Assembly: GCA_018881555.1 (NCBI GenBank)
Contig: JACAXG010000251.1
Location: 520,422 to 584,421 of the forward strand
Length of the DNA stretch: 64,000 nt
DNA from: Amblyornis subalaris
Taxonomy: Eukaryota; Chordata; Aves; Passeriformes; Ptilonorhynchidae
Direction of reading: 5' to 3'
The translations under genes were made by a program, and so were the position numbers. Under the pieces are notes generated by a model. That model had not been told where the DNA came from. It saw only the letters and a program-made list of their open reading frames with translations, and searched no databases. This document shows, one piece after another, positions 23,106 through 35,452 of this stretch (its first letter is position 1; the number at the start of each line of letters is the position of its first letter).

Positions 23106-26100
23106 TAATTTATTTAGTATGTTATATATGTATATAAATAATACTATTTAATATATAGTACATATTTATTAGACTAACTGTTCTTAATAATAATTATTTA
23201 TTTAGTATAGCATGTAGTGTACTATAAAAGACTGCAAAGGGGAGCAGTGATAACCTAATTTAAATGTTTGAATATTTATCTTGGAAACTAATTCAGGGCA
23301 TCAAGAATCTGAAGTTCTAGATTCAGTGGTAAGTATCCTTTCACATCATGCAATTAACACATTATACTTTCAATTTCAACTATGAACTCATATCTGAATT
23401 GGATTGATACATATCACATTGTGTGCATTTANGTATGACATCAGTTTAATTTTCATATTTATCACTATGTTTAAAAGTTTAGCAGACAGTTTCCCAGGAT
23501 GGTAGTCAGGTTCTAACATGGATTCGTGCTTTCTCTTTGTGTTGTTCTCTGTTTTCTTAAGCGTATATACTCCTGCTTCCGAACCACAGGGAAATACTCT
23601 ACCACGCAAACTGTATTTGTCAGAACATTGACTATTTTCTAGAAAGAAGGCTTGTAATTAGATGTGCCAGGTAATTTTAACAACAAGTGTTACTATTAAA
23701 TTTTTTGTAAAATGAGTCTTTATTTCAAGTGAAAATTACTGTGATTTCTCTTAGAAGAGAGCATGCTTGAATTATTTGTAAAACCAAACCAAAAAAAGAC
23801 TCATTGAAAGCATTGTAAAGAACAATGGAAATTCGATAGTTCAATAGTTTTTTCTTATCTTTTCACTCAGGATCCAATTGCCTCATTCATGTGGAAAACT
23901 ACTACTATGAAGGGAAAGGATATTTATCCAAATACAACTAAAATCGTTGCTGTCATCACAGTGAACATTCTTCCCTGAATAAACTGGTCAGTATGTCCTC
24001 AGTCACTTCTAACAGACTGTGACTTCCTTTAGTATCCTTTTAAGTGGTTTTTCGATCAAAGAAGGGATTCCCTTTATTGGAAGGCTTTCTTATCACAATT
24101 TGGCTTTTCATTCACTCTGTGCTACTTTCAGAGGCTGTGTTAATGTGTTCAATTTTATTTCAGGCTTACTTCTTCCATCTTCCACCTGGGCTAATAGAAT
24201 TCTAGAACTGTAAGCAGAGATGTGTTTGTAACTGTAACTTGTCTTTTAGAGAGTCACCTCACTAAAATATCCTATGTTCTGTAAAANAGGTAGACACTCC
24301 ATCCTGTCTTCACATTATGGAGAGTCCAGTATCACAGTGCAATCCAATCCAAGTCTTGCACTGTCCTTCTGTTCAGAAGTTTTTGTTTTGTTTGCTATTT
24401 TCTTGATGGTTCTCCTTTATACAGGAATTGCATCCTGCCGATCACCATCAAATTCTAAATGGGGAAATTTTTTATACTAGCTGCACTAAAGGTGAAGCAT
24501 AAGCCTCTCCTTCTATTACTTTGTTTTTGCCAAAAATGATATCTCTATGTTTTCTCAATTAATATAACAGAGCAAAATTAATGGAAGCTAAAGTATTACT
24601 GGTGTTATTACTGACATCACTAGATCAGTAATTTATTATTCTTTTCCTCCAGTGAAGCTGTATAAAAAAATCCTTCTTTTTCCCTTAATTTTTCATTTTT
24701 TTTGTCCTTACTTTTATCTCATGTCTCGTTCCCACTACCTCCCTATGGTTAACAGGATTTTGTCTGGAAATCCCACATTCTCTAAGTTGAATTTCTGTAT
24801 TTTGATTTCTTTGCATCTGTATTCTGGTTGCAGTTTCCACTTTTTTTGTTTTCCTAAGAATCACATAATTTTGCTTGGTTTGGGCTTTATATGCTGCCCT
24901 CATAGTTCTTGTTCAATGTGTTTGTGTACTCTGAGAACAGCCCTTGCATGTAAATTTACCAATCCTTCACGAAAATACCTCTTTACAGATGGGTAGCAGC
25001 TCTGGCTATTGTTCAAGCCATGTGCATGCAAACTCATATTCTGTAGTTTAACTGAGAGGATTAGGACAAATTTCAGCTCCATTTAGCCCTGCTTCCTCTA
25101 TTTTTGCCTGCTATGGCTATAATGATTTGCTGAAGAAAATTTTGGTATTCTCCAATTTCCTATGATAGGATAAGTGATAAAGTGTTCTGAAAAAAAAACC
25201 CCCAGAGGATATGAGCCTCTAACTCACTGAATATCTGCACTCTTTGCTACCACATAATCTGCAAAAAGGGCATAATCCTCTTCAGTGATTCAAACATCAA
25301 AAATATGCCTGTTACATTNTGTGGGAAAGCCGAGTTACCACTACACTTTCACCCCTTTTGTAGATATCCATGTTTTCGTTTAAGTTAGCACAATATTGGT
25401 TTTAAAGATGTTAAAATGTGGTTGATCTGTCCAAAGACTCCTCAAATAAGAGAGGAACTCTGTTGGTGTCTGACCAGCCAGCTCATGTCCTGCTCTCCTG
25501 TACTTGTTTTTAATTGCTAGGTTCCTTGGCCCTCACCCTGCGTTTCCTGATTTTATCCACTTCCTTCGTGGAGACTGCCATCATGAAAATCTACCTGCTC
25601 AGCACCAGCAGTAACTTGAGGTTCAGTACTTTTTCCTTTAACTTAGAGTGATGTATTTTCCTCCCACATCTCACCTGGCTTTACCAGGAAGTGTTCTGAA
25701 TGCAGAAGATCTCATCACTTCACCTAGTGATACTATTACCTGTAGCTGTCAGGANCAGAAATTGAAAGAAATACTCTGTCCTCTATCCTGAAAAATTCTT
25801 GCAGAAGATGAATTCTCCAGGGACTCAGCTGAAATTGTAAAAAGAGTGTTTTAAGAAGACAAGTATGAAATAGTTATTTCTTCAAAATTAACAAGAAATT
25901 ATTGTCTGCAGAAAAAGGAAAAGGAAGTCAATCTCTGCCAATTATTTTTCTCTTTTGTTGTTGGTCTAAGGACATACCTTTCCCTTTCTTTGACCTATGT
26001 AAGAGTCTTACCATGTCATTGCAACTCCGAGATAAAATACTGTCAAAATAGTAATGCATTTTAATTTTGGTTTGTTATTCACAGAAAGAGGAAAGAAATA

Positions 26101-29036
26101 AAATGAAGTCAAAATTCAAGCGAAGAGGGATAAAGAGTTTTTTAGGAAAGTTATGACAACATCATATCTAAGCAACAGAAAGAAACCCCTTAAATATATC
26201 TAGAGGCATAGGCAGAGAAGCTTTATGTCAACACAAAATTCAGTTCTGCAAAGATATAGTCTGTTACATGAGCAATTATAATTAGAGTTATTTAATGGAG
26301 ACTACCTAAGAGCTGTGTAAGAACATTCTGAACATTGCCGTTCACTAATGGATAGCTAAATGCATCTCTAAAATAATATCATTGAGGTGAAAGAGTTTTA
26401 TTATTCNTAGTAGTATTATTTTTCTAGCTGAGAGGACAAGTATTTCTAGTAAATTAGAAAGAAAAAACTATATAAATGTTTCCTCCCCTGAAATAAATAC
26501 ATATCTTTCAATTCAAATATATGTCCAAGAAAAATAAAGTTCTCTTTGACAATTTAGCCCCAAAAGAAAAAATTACTTGCACTGACAGTTTAGAAAAGTC
26601 TAGTCTAAAAATTAGAGTAATAAAAAACTTATTTTAGTTCTTTACCTAGTAACTGGAAGCCCAGCTAATAATACCATAACCTCATTAANTTGCTTGAAGT
26701 AAGTTCATTAACTTCATGAATGGTATGTGCTCTAGCTTACTTGTTTGCTTAATCATTCACTGAAGAATGTGCCTACATTCNACTTCTTGACCATAAAAAA
26801 GTTTCAGCAATGTGAACAGGATAAGTGGGTGAGCAAAATTATTTTAGTTAGCACTGATGAGTATCAGATGACTACCCCATCTGTGATACAAGATACACCG
26901 TCTGTGGAAAGTAATNGGAAAGGAGCTACCCTGCTTCAAAAGGACTAGTGCCTGCCCTACAGTGCCTTAGGGAAGCAGAACAATCATAGTTCCTCTTAGT
27001 TCTATTTATTTCCCCATGTCCTGTATAGAAAAGACAACCTCCACCCTTAAGGGCTTTCTTTACCTCAATATTGCCCCCAAAAAGCTTTACACTTGTTGCC
27101 ATTTTTATTAGAGAGCTACGCAGACAAAAATATGAAGCAGAGTAGCACCCTGATGTATGACAAAAAAAGCCAGAAATTTATATTTNTTAGCAGTTACATA
27201 ATGTTTCATATTTCCTTATGCCTTAAAAGACAGTTTGGTATTCCTGAGCAGTTAACACATAATCTTTGGAAATAAAATTTCTGTAGATGATAAGCTTCTC
27301 TCATGATACTTCTTTGTAATACCATTAGAGAGAACCAATGAAACAGGTTTATGGTACTCTAAAGATCTGCTGGTTACAGACCTGGGTTTGTTTGCTTATT
27401 TTTGTATTATGTGGCTTAAATTAGTTAGAATTCTCTCTTCTCNTTTTTGTCCTTTATGAAGAAATATTTAGAGAATAAAAATAAAAGAAACACAAAAACT
27501 CAGGACAGCTTGAAAGTTTCAGATGTAAATCATCACTATCAAAAAACNAAATAATTAAAATCCATTTTTGGAAACTATGAAGCTTGAAGAATTTTTAAGA
27601 TATAATTTTTATTTAATCTAAATTTCTCACTGAAATGTTACAATAATTCTTAAAAGCTAATAATGCAGTTAAGCTAATTCCTGTTTAAAAAATTACCTAA
27701 ATTTTAAAGTCAATTAGAAGTCTTTGAAAGCTGCTGTGTGCATTAGCTTTTAATGTCAGACAATACATCAAAGAAAACATAAAATAGCAAGCAGGAAAAC
27801 TGACTCTTTGGTGTTGAAGACAAGACCCTTTTGTAAACACATTAATGACAGAGATAGTGTTTTTCACTTAGTATGCACTGAGGCATAATGAATTTAGGGG
27901 CCCAAACTGAAATATATTTTCCTCCAGAAAGCAGTCATTTAAACAACCATTGATTTGCTACCTGGTGTGTTGACACTTTATGATGAGTTTCTTCAGAGCC
28001 AACTTATCTTGCTTTTCAGATAATAAATAATGCACAAAGGAAATAAAACAATGCATGCACGCATAAACAAACACACATATTCATATAGTTATTTTGTCAG
28101 TGGAGTACTGTCCTTATTGAATGTTAAGGTTGTTTAGGTGATGCACAAGGACTTATCAAATCAGAAACATTTATTAATCTTATTTTCATTTACTAATGTA
28201 ACCCATTTGTTAAATAGTTTCTTCATTTAGAAATGCTTCAATATGTCATTTTNATGCATATTTTTTATTACATGTTTGTTCATCCCCGTTGCAGGAATTA
28301 AATGAGTGGATTTTAAAACATGTATAATTAATATAAGTTAATTTGCTCAAGTTTGAAATATTGTCTTATTTGTAGTGATATAGTCTTTAACTGGGCTTTC
28401 TATAATTATACATAATTTTAGTATAAAATTAGCATTGATAAATATTATGAAAGAGTCAGTCATCTGACTGTAATCTTAAAAGTAAATTGTTTATTCTAAA
28501 TGANTCACTAAGGATTGCTAGATCATCAATGAGAAATAAGAATCTTCCCATGAAGAGGGAAAAAATCTAGAGTAAAGAATGCCACAATTCTAAAATAGAT
28601 GTACCAAATCTGTCTCTGGAGAAAACTTCCCTTCTCCATTGAATATATAGAGCAAGCTGAACAATAAACTCAGATTAGAGTCCTAAAAGAAGCTTTCAAC
28701 TGGATGAAATTATTTTTCCAGAACAGATCTAGACTGTTTTCCTTTTTACTTNTTTTCCCTGTTATTTCATAGCACAGTTCATGCTGCAAGACATGTATGG
28801 AAGACTAGGACAGACTTATTGAAGGAAGAACAAGCAGTAGTATACAGACCTGTCATAAACCATCCAGCCTGGGAGCACCGGGGAAATAGCCCAAGGTCTC
28901 TTAAAATTTCTACAAGTTTTCTTTGTGTTAAATGTGGTTGCAGCCTGACTTCAGCATACAGACACTCTTTGCTTCTCTGGAATTTAAATCTAATAAAATC
29001 CTGAGCAAGTACACAAAGATTCGTATCATTCATATG

Positions 29037-29062
29037 TATGTGTGTGTGTGTGTGTGTGTGTA
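29037..29062. repeat. TG/CA microsatellite
   Basis: About 12 TG units, uninterrupted except at the margins. A shorter GT run lies at 30161-30172. Confidence 0.9.
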
Positions 29063-30331
29063 CACATAAAGTCACTTGTTTAATTGGCTTTAGGAACTGT
29101 CTGTTCACTCTCACTTCTAGGATGAAGACGAGATATAAAAAACTAATTTTCTGAGATCAAAATAGCATTTGAAACAAGATAAGGAGGTACTTCTAGAATT
29201 TGTGAAAGCTTTTCTAATTCAAGGCTTTTTCTCCCTATTTTCTAGCCTGTTGCATTTTTACCTTTTCTCAAATAATTTTCCTCACTCCCTAAATATCTTG
29301 CTTTGTTCTTTTCTTTCCTCTTCTTTCTAGATACTCCTCTGAGTGTTCTCTCCTTGGCTGTGTATTTTGCCCTGCTGCTTCTTTTGAAGTCAGTGGCAAA
29401 TCTCTTATTGATTTCAGCATGAGAAAGATCAGCTTTCACTCCTTTGCTTCTCTCCATTTTACCATCTCTAATAGCTGGTAGCAAAATCCCACTGACTGTG
29501 GCTCTGATCTCTGAAGTGCTGGTACACCATGCTTTTGAGTTTTGATCCCAGTCAGATCACTTTTTGACAGCCAGAACTGTATCAAAATAGAAGCACTACT
29601 GTGCTGAAAAAAACCCAGGGATTATGAGCTATGTTTTATTCTTTTCAAGTAGTGCTGAGTGTTAAGATTTCTTGTGTCATGTGATTTCTGCTTCTCAGCT
29701 ACTTAACTTCCCTCAGTCATCATGCTCATGCTGTTCATTAATTCTACCCACTCAGTAAGGCAAGCTGAAAAGAAGGCAGAGCAAGGCAGAAAGAAGTATT
29801 TCTGTTTAACTCCTGGAATTTCTTCACCAACTATCTCAATAAAAGACAGATGAAGATTTTGGGGATTTTTTATTGATATGACTTATATCAATAGAAGGCA
29901 TATTAAAGCNACCACTGTAACTTGCAATGATTTGTTTTCACGTCTCACAATAGCAAAGGCAAACAGCATGATAACAAGTTCTCCTTGACACCTTTCTTCT
30001 TAACTTGCTCTATAATCTATTACCAGGAAAAATTTTATCATGATTAGACATTTTACCTNAGCTGAAATATAGATGGATAAGTTTGGTCTGAGGTATGGGT
30101 CCTGAATGTCTTATGTTTAATCAGAAATTTGATTTTCTTTGCTTGCATGTCTACATCTATGTGTGTGTGTGTATAGGCACACAAAAATCTATACATANGT
30201 ATGCATATGCAAACATAAGGGAGAAAGAAACCATGAGCAAGTGGTACTGTGTGTGAGAACACCTTCAGTTAAAAGGAATGTAATGTGACAGATAGTGGTG
30301 ATTCTGGGACTTACCAATATCTAAACTTATT

Positions 30332-30384
30332 CTTGAAGGCATTGCTTAATGCAATGAAGGCATTAATTCCTTAATGCCTTCAAG
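30332..30384. repeat. Nested direct and inverted repeats forming hairpins
   Basis: Cttgaaggcatt at the left end is the exact reverse complement of aatgccttcaag at the right end. Inside, tgaaggcattaa and ttaatgccttca form a 12-bp stem around ttcc. Thus one 10-bp unit, tgaaggcatt, is present twice directly and once inverted within 53 bp. Confidence 0.85.
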
Positions 30385-31890
30385 TAGCAGGCAAGATTTC
30401 TTTCATGGTATTACTTTCTGGTGTCTGCAATAAAAATTTATATCTGGGCTGAGAAAGTATGGANGAGATAATCTCATATGACTCCTAAAATCTTACTGTC
30501 AAGAGGAACCACTTGCGATAACACTTGAAGTCTTAAAATTGTATTTCCATAATCACATTGGGTGAAGCTTCCCATATCAATTGATCCCAAACACAACTGG
30601 TATATTATTGTGTTTCTTTTCTGCATGGAAAANTTGTGAAGAAAAGTCAAAGATGAGATAATAAAAACAGTGAAATTAACAAAAAGGGAAGAGATGGATA
30701 TTCCAATTAAGAATACAGACACAGCTTTAAAAAAGTAACAGGTGGGGGGGTTTGTGTTAATCAACTTAGCATGCTTTGAGACACATCTGAATTGTTAAGA
30801 ANGTTTAATGTCTGTTCATTAAAAATAAATTTTTGGTATTATTTAAAATAGGATATCAGAAATGCTATTCAGTATAGTTAGTCTCCCCAAAATAATGTTT
30901 TTAAGAAGATTCTGATTTCGCTAAAGATACAATTTTTTGATGTCAGAAAAAAACAAACCAACNACTTTGAACAGAAATGAATAAGTGATTGGGATTTTTT
31001 TTCCTCTTAAGATACCATATAAGTAATTTTTTTTTTTTAAAATCCAAGGGAAAAAAATATAGACTGGAGTTAAAAATACTTGACTTAGTTCTCCAACATA
31101 TTGGAAACAAATGTTGTAGGTAAGAATGTCCACTTGGAATTTCTTGATAATTCATAAGGAAAGCCTTTCTTTATATTGAAAGCCATTTTGAAACTAATCC
31201 AACTTTCAGGGTTAGTTACATACATATAATAAACTTTGAACGATCTAACCAATTTTGCAGGTTCTGGAAAAAGGATAAAAAATTTTGAGACCTAAGTAAA
31301 ACTTCAGAAGTCACAAAGATAAATCACCTAGAAATTACTTTTACGCTGACATATTAATGGCATTGTGCTAACCTATCATTACGGAATATCAATCATATTG
31401 CATTAGCCTAATAGGTGCTCAGCATCACTTTCTGTGCTACAATTATCAACTACTTCATCTGGGTTTTAATCATAAGCATTGAAATTATGCTTGCTGACAC
31501 AACATTGTACTCTAACACATTGTATTAAATGGTAGTTCCCTTAAGACAAAACCATTTAGAATATATTTTCTAGGGGAGTTTTGTTTTATGATTTTATTTT
31601 AAAGATATAATAGGATTGGTGGCCAAAGCTCATGTCGAAAATTTTATATAGACTGTAAAAATACATAACACAAAATCAACATATATATTAAATAAATTTA
31701 AGAATGCTTAATTAACATGCAATTTTTTTCTGAATGAACGTCTCTTACACAGCCATGCANTGCTATTTGATAACAATACCTAGAAAAACATATCAAGCAT
31801 TAAAACCCCCCACATTTAATATATATTCTTGCACAAAAATATATTTGTTTACNAATATATAATTAAGAAAAAATTGTCTCCGTTTTTCAG

Positions 31891-31965
31891 TTCAAGAGAC
31901 ACTGCGACTGGAGCTCATGGCTGTTTCTGATGTCCTCAGTTCAAGAATAATTTAGTATAAATAAA
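31891..31965 (+). other. Weak candidate terminal exon
   Basis: A good acceptor (gtctccgtttttcag ending at 31890) precedes a 65-bp patch clearly richer in GC than its flanks. After two phase bases it reads QETLRLELMAVSDVLSSRII and then TAG at 31953-31955. AATAAA follows at 31960-31965. Another frame is also open for 19 codons, so openness alone is weak. The hexamer is very close to the stop. I do not recognise the peptide, and no partner exon was found. Confidence 0.2.
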
Positions 31966-33676
31966 AGAACCATACAAACTATTTGGAAGTTGAGGCTTAA
32001 TGAACGAATATTTTTTTTCTTAATGAAGTAGTAGGTGAAGGTTATATTAAGCAGCAGAGAGAGATACAATAAATCTTAACTTTCTTTTATTTGTGCCAAA
32101 AGTGCAACAAAATCNGGTGTCTAGGAAATTCAGCCAGTTCAGCTGAAAGATGTGTTTACTGTAAGATCAAACTTGGACCACTTTACCACCTTAAAAACGG
32201 TTCATCTTTAGCAAAGGAACATTTTAGCTATGACTGCATATTTTTAAAAAAGACTTTAATTCAAAAACAAACTGGAGTTTGTCTAGTGAAGCATAAAGAT
32301 GTGGGATATTCAGAACAGCATATTAAATAAACATCTCTTTTANCTTTGTAATTAAAAGAGTATAAAGGCAAGGCTGATAAATGTTAACAATTTATTGACA
32401 GCTAGTTGCATCTTTGATCNTAATTGAATTCACTTACTTGTCAAACCATACATGAAAGAGTGGCTATATCTTCAGATGACTTCATTATACATGGGTTTTA
32501 TGAGCGTATCTCTGATAATTCTTTTTCAAGACCCAGAAAGGAGAAAAGGGATTCAGTTCTTTAAGATCAACAAAATACAATTGCTCACTTACTGATTCTT
32601 CACCACATTCTGTCTTTAGGGGATATTGTTTTTACCGATATAGTATTAGCTAAAAAGGGCTGGTAATTTCAAGAAAGCTTTGTTTTGGAATCCTCTGTAA
32701 GCTAACTCAAGACAGTTCTGTCATATGCTTATACTGTGTGCCACTATTAGGAAATAGTTTTCCTAGGAAGAANTGGTTCAGCTCCTGAGTTCCTGTAACA
32801 CCAGTGTTTGTTGTCTGCCAAGAATGTGTCAGTGGTACTCCTTGTACCTTTCTGCTGCACATGCCAGCTTCTCTGAATATTTTATCAAGGTCCTTATCAT
32901 AATGCATTGTCTTGAATTTCACATTACAAGGTGTGTGTAACATCCCTGGAACTGTACNGATAGTAGTCTATCTTTAATCTTTGATTAAAAGGTTATATTA
33001 CTGATTTCTCTCTTTTTTTTAAATCATTGTTAAATAAATAGATTTTTAATACTGTACTAGCAACATATAGGATTCATGTTTAAGAATCAAGAATATAGCT
33101 GATAGCTGAATCCTCCGGTGCTTTTTAAACTAAAACTTGACCCGGTCCATTATGAAATGATTTATAGCATACTGCTTTTGTTGCTTTTGTTCCTTCCAGT
33201 ACTTGTCATGCAATTCTATTTGATTTGCCTATAGGCAAGTCCTATATCCAATGTATGGCAATCTGTGTGTTTAAATAAGCTTCCATTTAAAGCAAATTTT
33301 TTTTAATTTCAGGTAGTAACTTCTTTTATGAAAAGACACTTTCAACAAGTGATTTTTTAGGATTCAGTTGGGATAAGTGAAGAAAAACTTTATGCTTAAA
33401 NAAACAGGAAAATAATTCTAATGAGAATGTAAATAAAGAATCATTGCTCTATAATTGTGCCTATGAAATAGAGGTTACATGCCACATTTTTGCAATTTGC
33501 CAGACTTTTTATAAATTCATGGAGAGGGGTCTGAATTACTCTCTAATGCATTATATATAAAAAAAATCAAGCCTGAGGATTGCTTCCATGCTACAAAAAC
33601 TGGCTTTTAACAGCATTTGATGTCTGCTTTTGCTTTCAGATATGTTCTTCCAAAATAAGAAAACTTAGAATAAAGA
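31966..33676. other. AT-rich DNA, no gene seen
   Basis: A short open stretch at 32091-32330 has two Cys-x2-Cys pairs but starts at a non-ATG codon and is treated as chance. Nothing else is recognised. Confidence 0.5.
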
Positions 33677-34415
33677 TGTCTTGGATTTAAAAGGAANGGT
33701 TTTAGTGGTGGAGGGCTGTGGGGCAGCCTCTGTGAGGAGAGATGGCGCTGCCCTGTGCTGGACACATCCATCTTCAGACAGTTCCATCAGACACACTGCA
33801 GGCACAGCTGAACCCCACAGCCGAGCTGGGGGCACCTCTCTGAAAATGTATTAAAGGAAGGGAAAAAAACACCATGGGAGAGAAGAGTGAGAAAAATGTA
33901 AGGGAAGCAGCCCTGCAGATACACAGGCAAAGTCTGTGAAGAAGGAGGGGGAGAAGATACTCCAGGTGCTGGAGATTTCCCTGCAGCTTGTGGAGAAGAC
34001 CATGGTGATGTAGCTTATCCCTGCAGCCCATGGAGAGGACAGTGCTGGAGCAGATATCCAGATTGCAGCACATGGAGGACCCCACACCAGAGCAGNTAGA
34101 TGATGTGTCCTAAAGGAATCTGTGCCAAATGGAGAGGAGCCCATGCAGGAGTAGGTCTTCTGGCAGGACNTGTGGGCCATGGCAAACATCCATGCTGTAG
34201 CAGTCTGTACTTGAAGGCCCATGTCCCATGGGAAGGACCCACGCTAGAGCAGTTCTTGGAGAACTACAGCCTCTGGGAAGGACCCATGCTGGAGTGGTTT
34301 GTGAAGGACTGTATCCCATTGAAGGGACTCCACATGGAACAGGGGAGCAGAAGGGATGAACTGTTGAAAATTGACCACAGCTCCCCACTCCTCATTTTCC
34401 CTTGGGAGCTCATTG
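33677..34415 (+). mobile_element. LTR of the long family, plus strand, 3'-truncated
   Basis: It begins TGTCTTGGATTT and follows the 44435-45547 LTR through its repeated gcagcccatggagg and ccatgctggagcag type units (34020-34330). It then fades out near 34415 without the poly(A) segment or the CA end. The core-promoter position has atgtattaaagg near 33847. The first 200 bp differ from the 44.4-kb copy, so it is a different subfamily. No target duplication was found. Confidence 0.75.
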
Positions 34416-35325
34416 GTAAATGGTCANCATATATATAAGAAAGAATCAAGTAAGCAGACCATTAACTCCTTCTGTAACAGTCTTCCAGATGCATCACTTC
34501 AGTCAGGCAGTTAATATAGGAAANTCCAGTCAGCTATACTTCCTTCTTAAAGAAATTAGTATGTACTGAGTATAGACTGCATGGGATTCCTAAACAATCA
34601 AAGAGTAGATGTTACCATTTTGGCAAACTGAAGGAAAAAAAACCAAAAGCAACACACAGGTCTAGGATAGTTAAAACTGTTCTGTACAGCCTATGTTTTT
34701 GAGAATAAGGGACAGCTAAAGTTTTTGCTCTGTGGCTTGTTACAGTTTAGGACAGTGGTGCACCTTTAGTAAAACTGTGTTTTGGAGGTGTTTAGATTTT
34801 TCCTGGATTACTGACACAATTAGGTAACTAAATGGAATAAATGAGGTTTGTAGACTTAAGGTGTTTGGATGATTAAGCTATACATAAAGTGACATGGTTT
34901 GGGTTTTTTAACAGAATTTCTTTGGCATCTTATTGATTATGTTGTCAGAACTGAAAATTAACACAAGGCAACAAAAGTCAATTGATCAGTTCTTTACAAT
35001 TAAGAGTAGCTGCTATATACAATATGCATAAATTTTCTTAGATGGGTTTTAGGGAATTATGCTGTCTGAATCTAAATGATATGACATATATTAGACTAAT
35101 ATACACAGTTGTAAAGACCCTAACATGAGGTAATTAACCTTTTACTTATATCCCTGCAGCTCTATTAAAACCACTATTATTCACTTACTATCTTTGAAGA
35201 GATNGTTTCACCAGGTTTCAGCACAAAAAATATTCATAGCATAGAAACAATAGCTGGAAGCTAATTCTCATATATTAAGTGAGATTCTTAAAAGAGCATG
35301 CNGTGATTATTTCCATTGAAAACTA
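34416..35325. other. AT-rich DNA, no gene seen
   Basis: No recognisable repeat or exon. Confidence 0.5.
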
Positions 35326-35452
35326 TCAAGGTCAGCTTGAATGGGCTCTTGAACAATCTGTTCTAGTGGAAAGTGTCCCTGTTCATGACAGGGTATGGAA
35401 CTCGATGATCATTAATGTCCTTTTCAAACCAAAATATTCTATGATTCTGTGA
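35326..35452 (+). mobile_element. CR1 LINE, 3' tail fragment
   Basis: Contains the CR1 end segment (tcaaggtcagcttgaatggg, ttctagtggaaagtgtccct) and the tail attctatgattctgtgac. Only about 125 bp are present. Confidence 0.85.

Larger units (their letters stand above)
22858..31890. other. Long repeat-poor AT-rich stretch
   Basis: No coding gene or transposon is recognised across 9 kb. It contains two hairpins (23070-23105 and 30332-30384), a TG microsatellite (29037-29062) and dense isolated n's between 26400 and 28750. Stretches such as 27700-28020 are free of obvious repeats and might be conserved non-coding DNA, which cannot be tested without other genomes. Confidence 0.5.

Noticed and set aside
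24652..24996. A 114-codon plus-strand open frame rich in Phe, Leu and Cys, which could look like a membrane protein.
   Set aside because: It is a pyrimidine-rich tract read in one frame. Composition explains the hydrophobicity, and there are no splice or start signals.
32091..32330. A 79-codon open stretch with two Cys-x2-Cys pairs that could suggest a small zinc-binding domain.
   Set aside because: There is no ATG at its start, one residue is unknown because of an n, the spacing fits no family I can name, and it lies in AT-rich DNA without supporting signals.
34430..34445. aaaga as a possible right-hand target duplication of the 33.7-kb LTR (left flank aaaga at 33672-33676).
   Set aside because: The LTR has no CA end there and its last segment is missing, so the match is probably chance.
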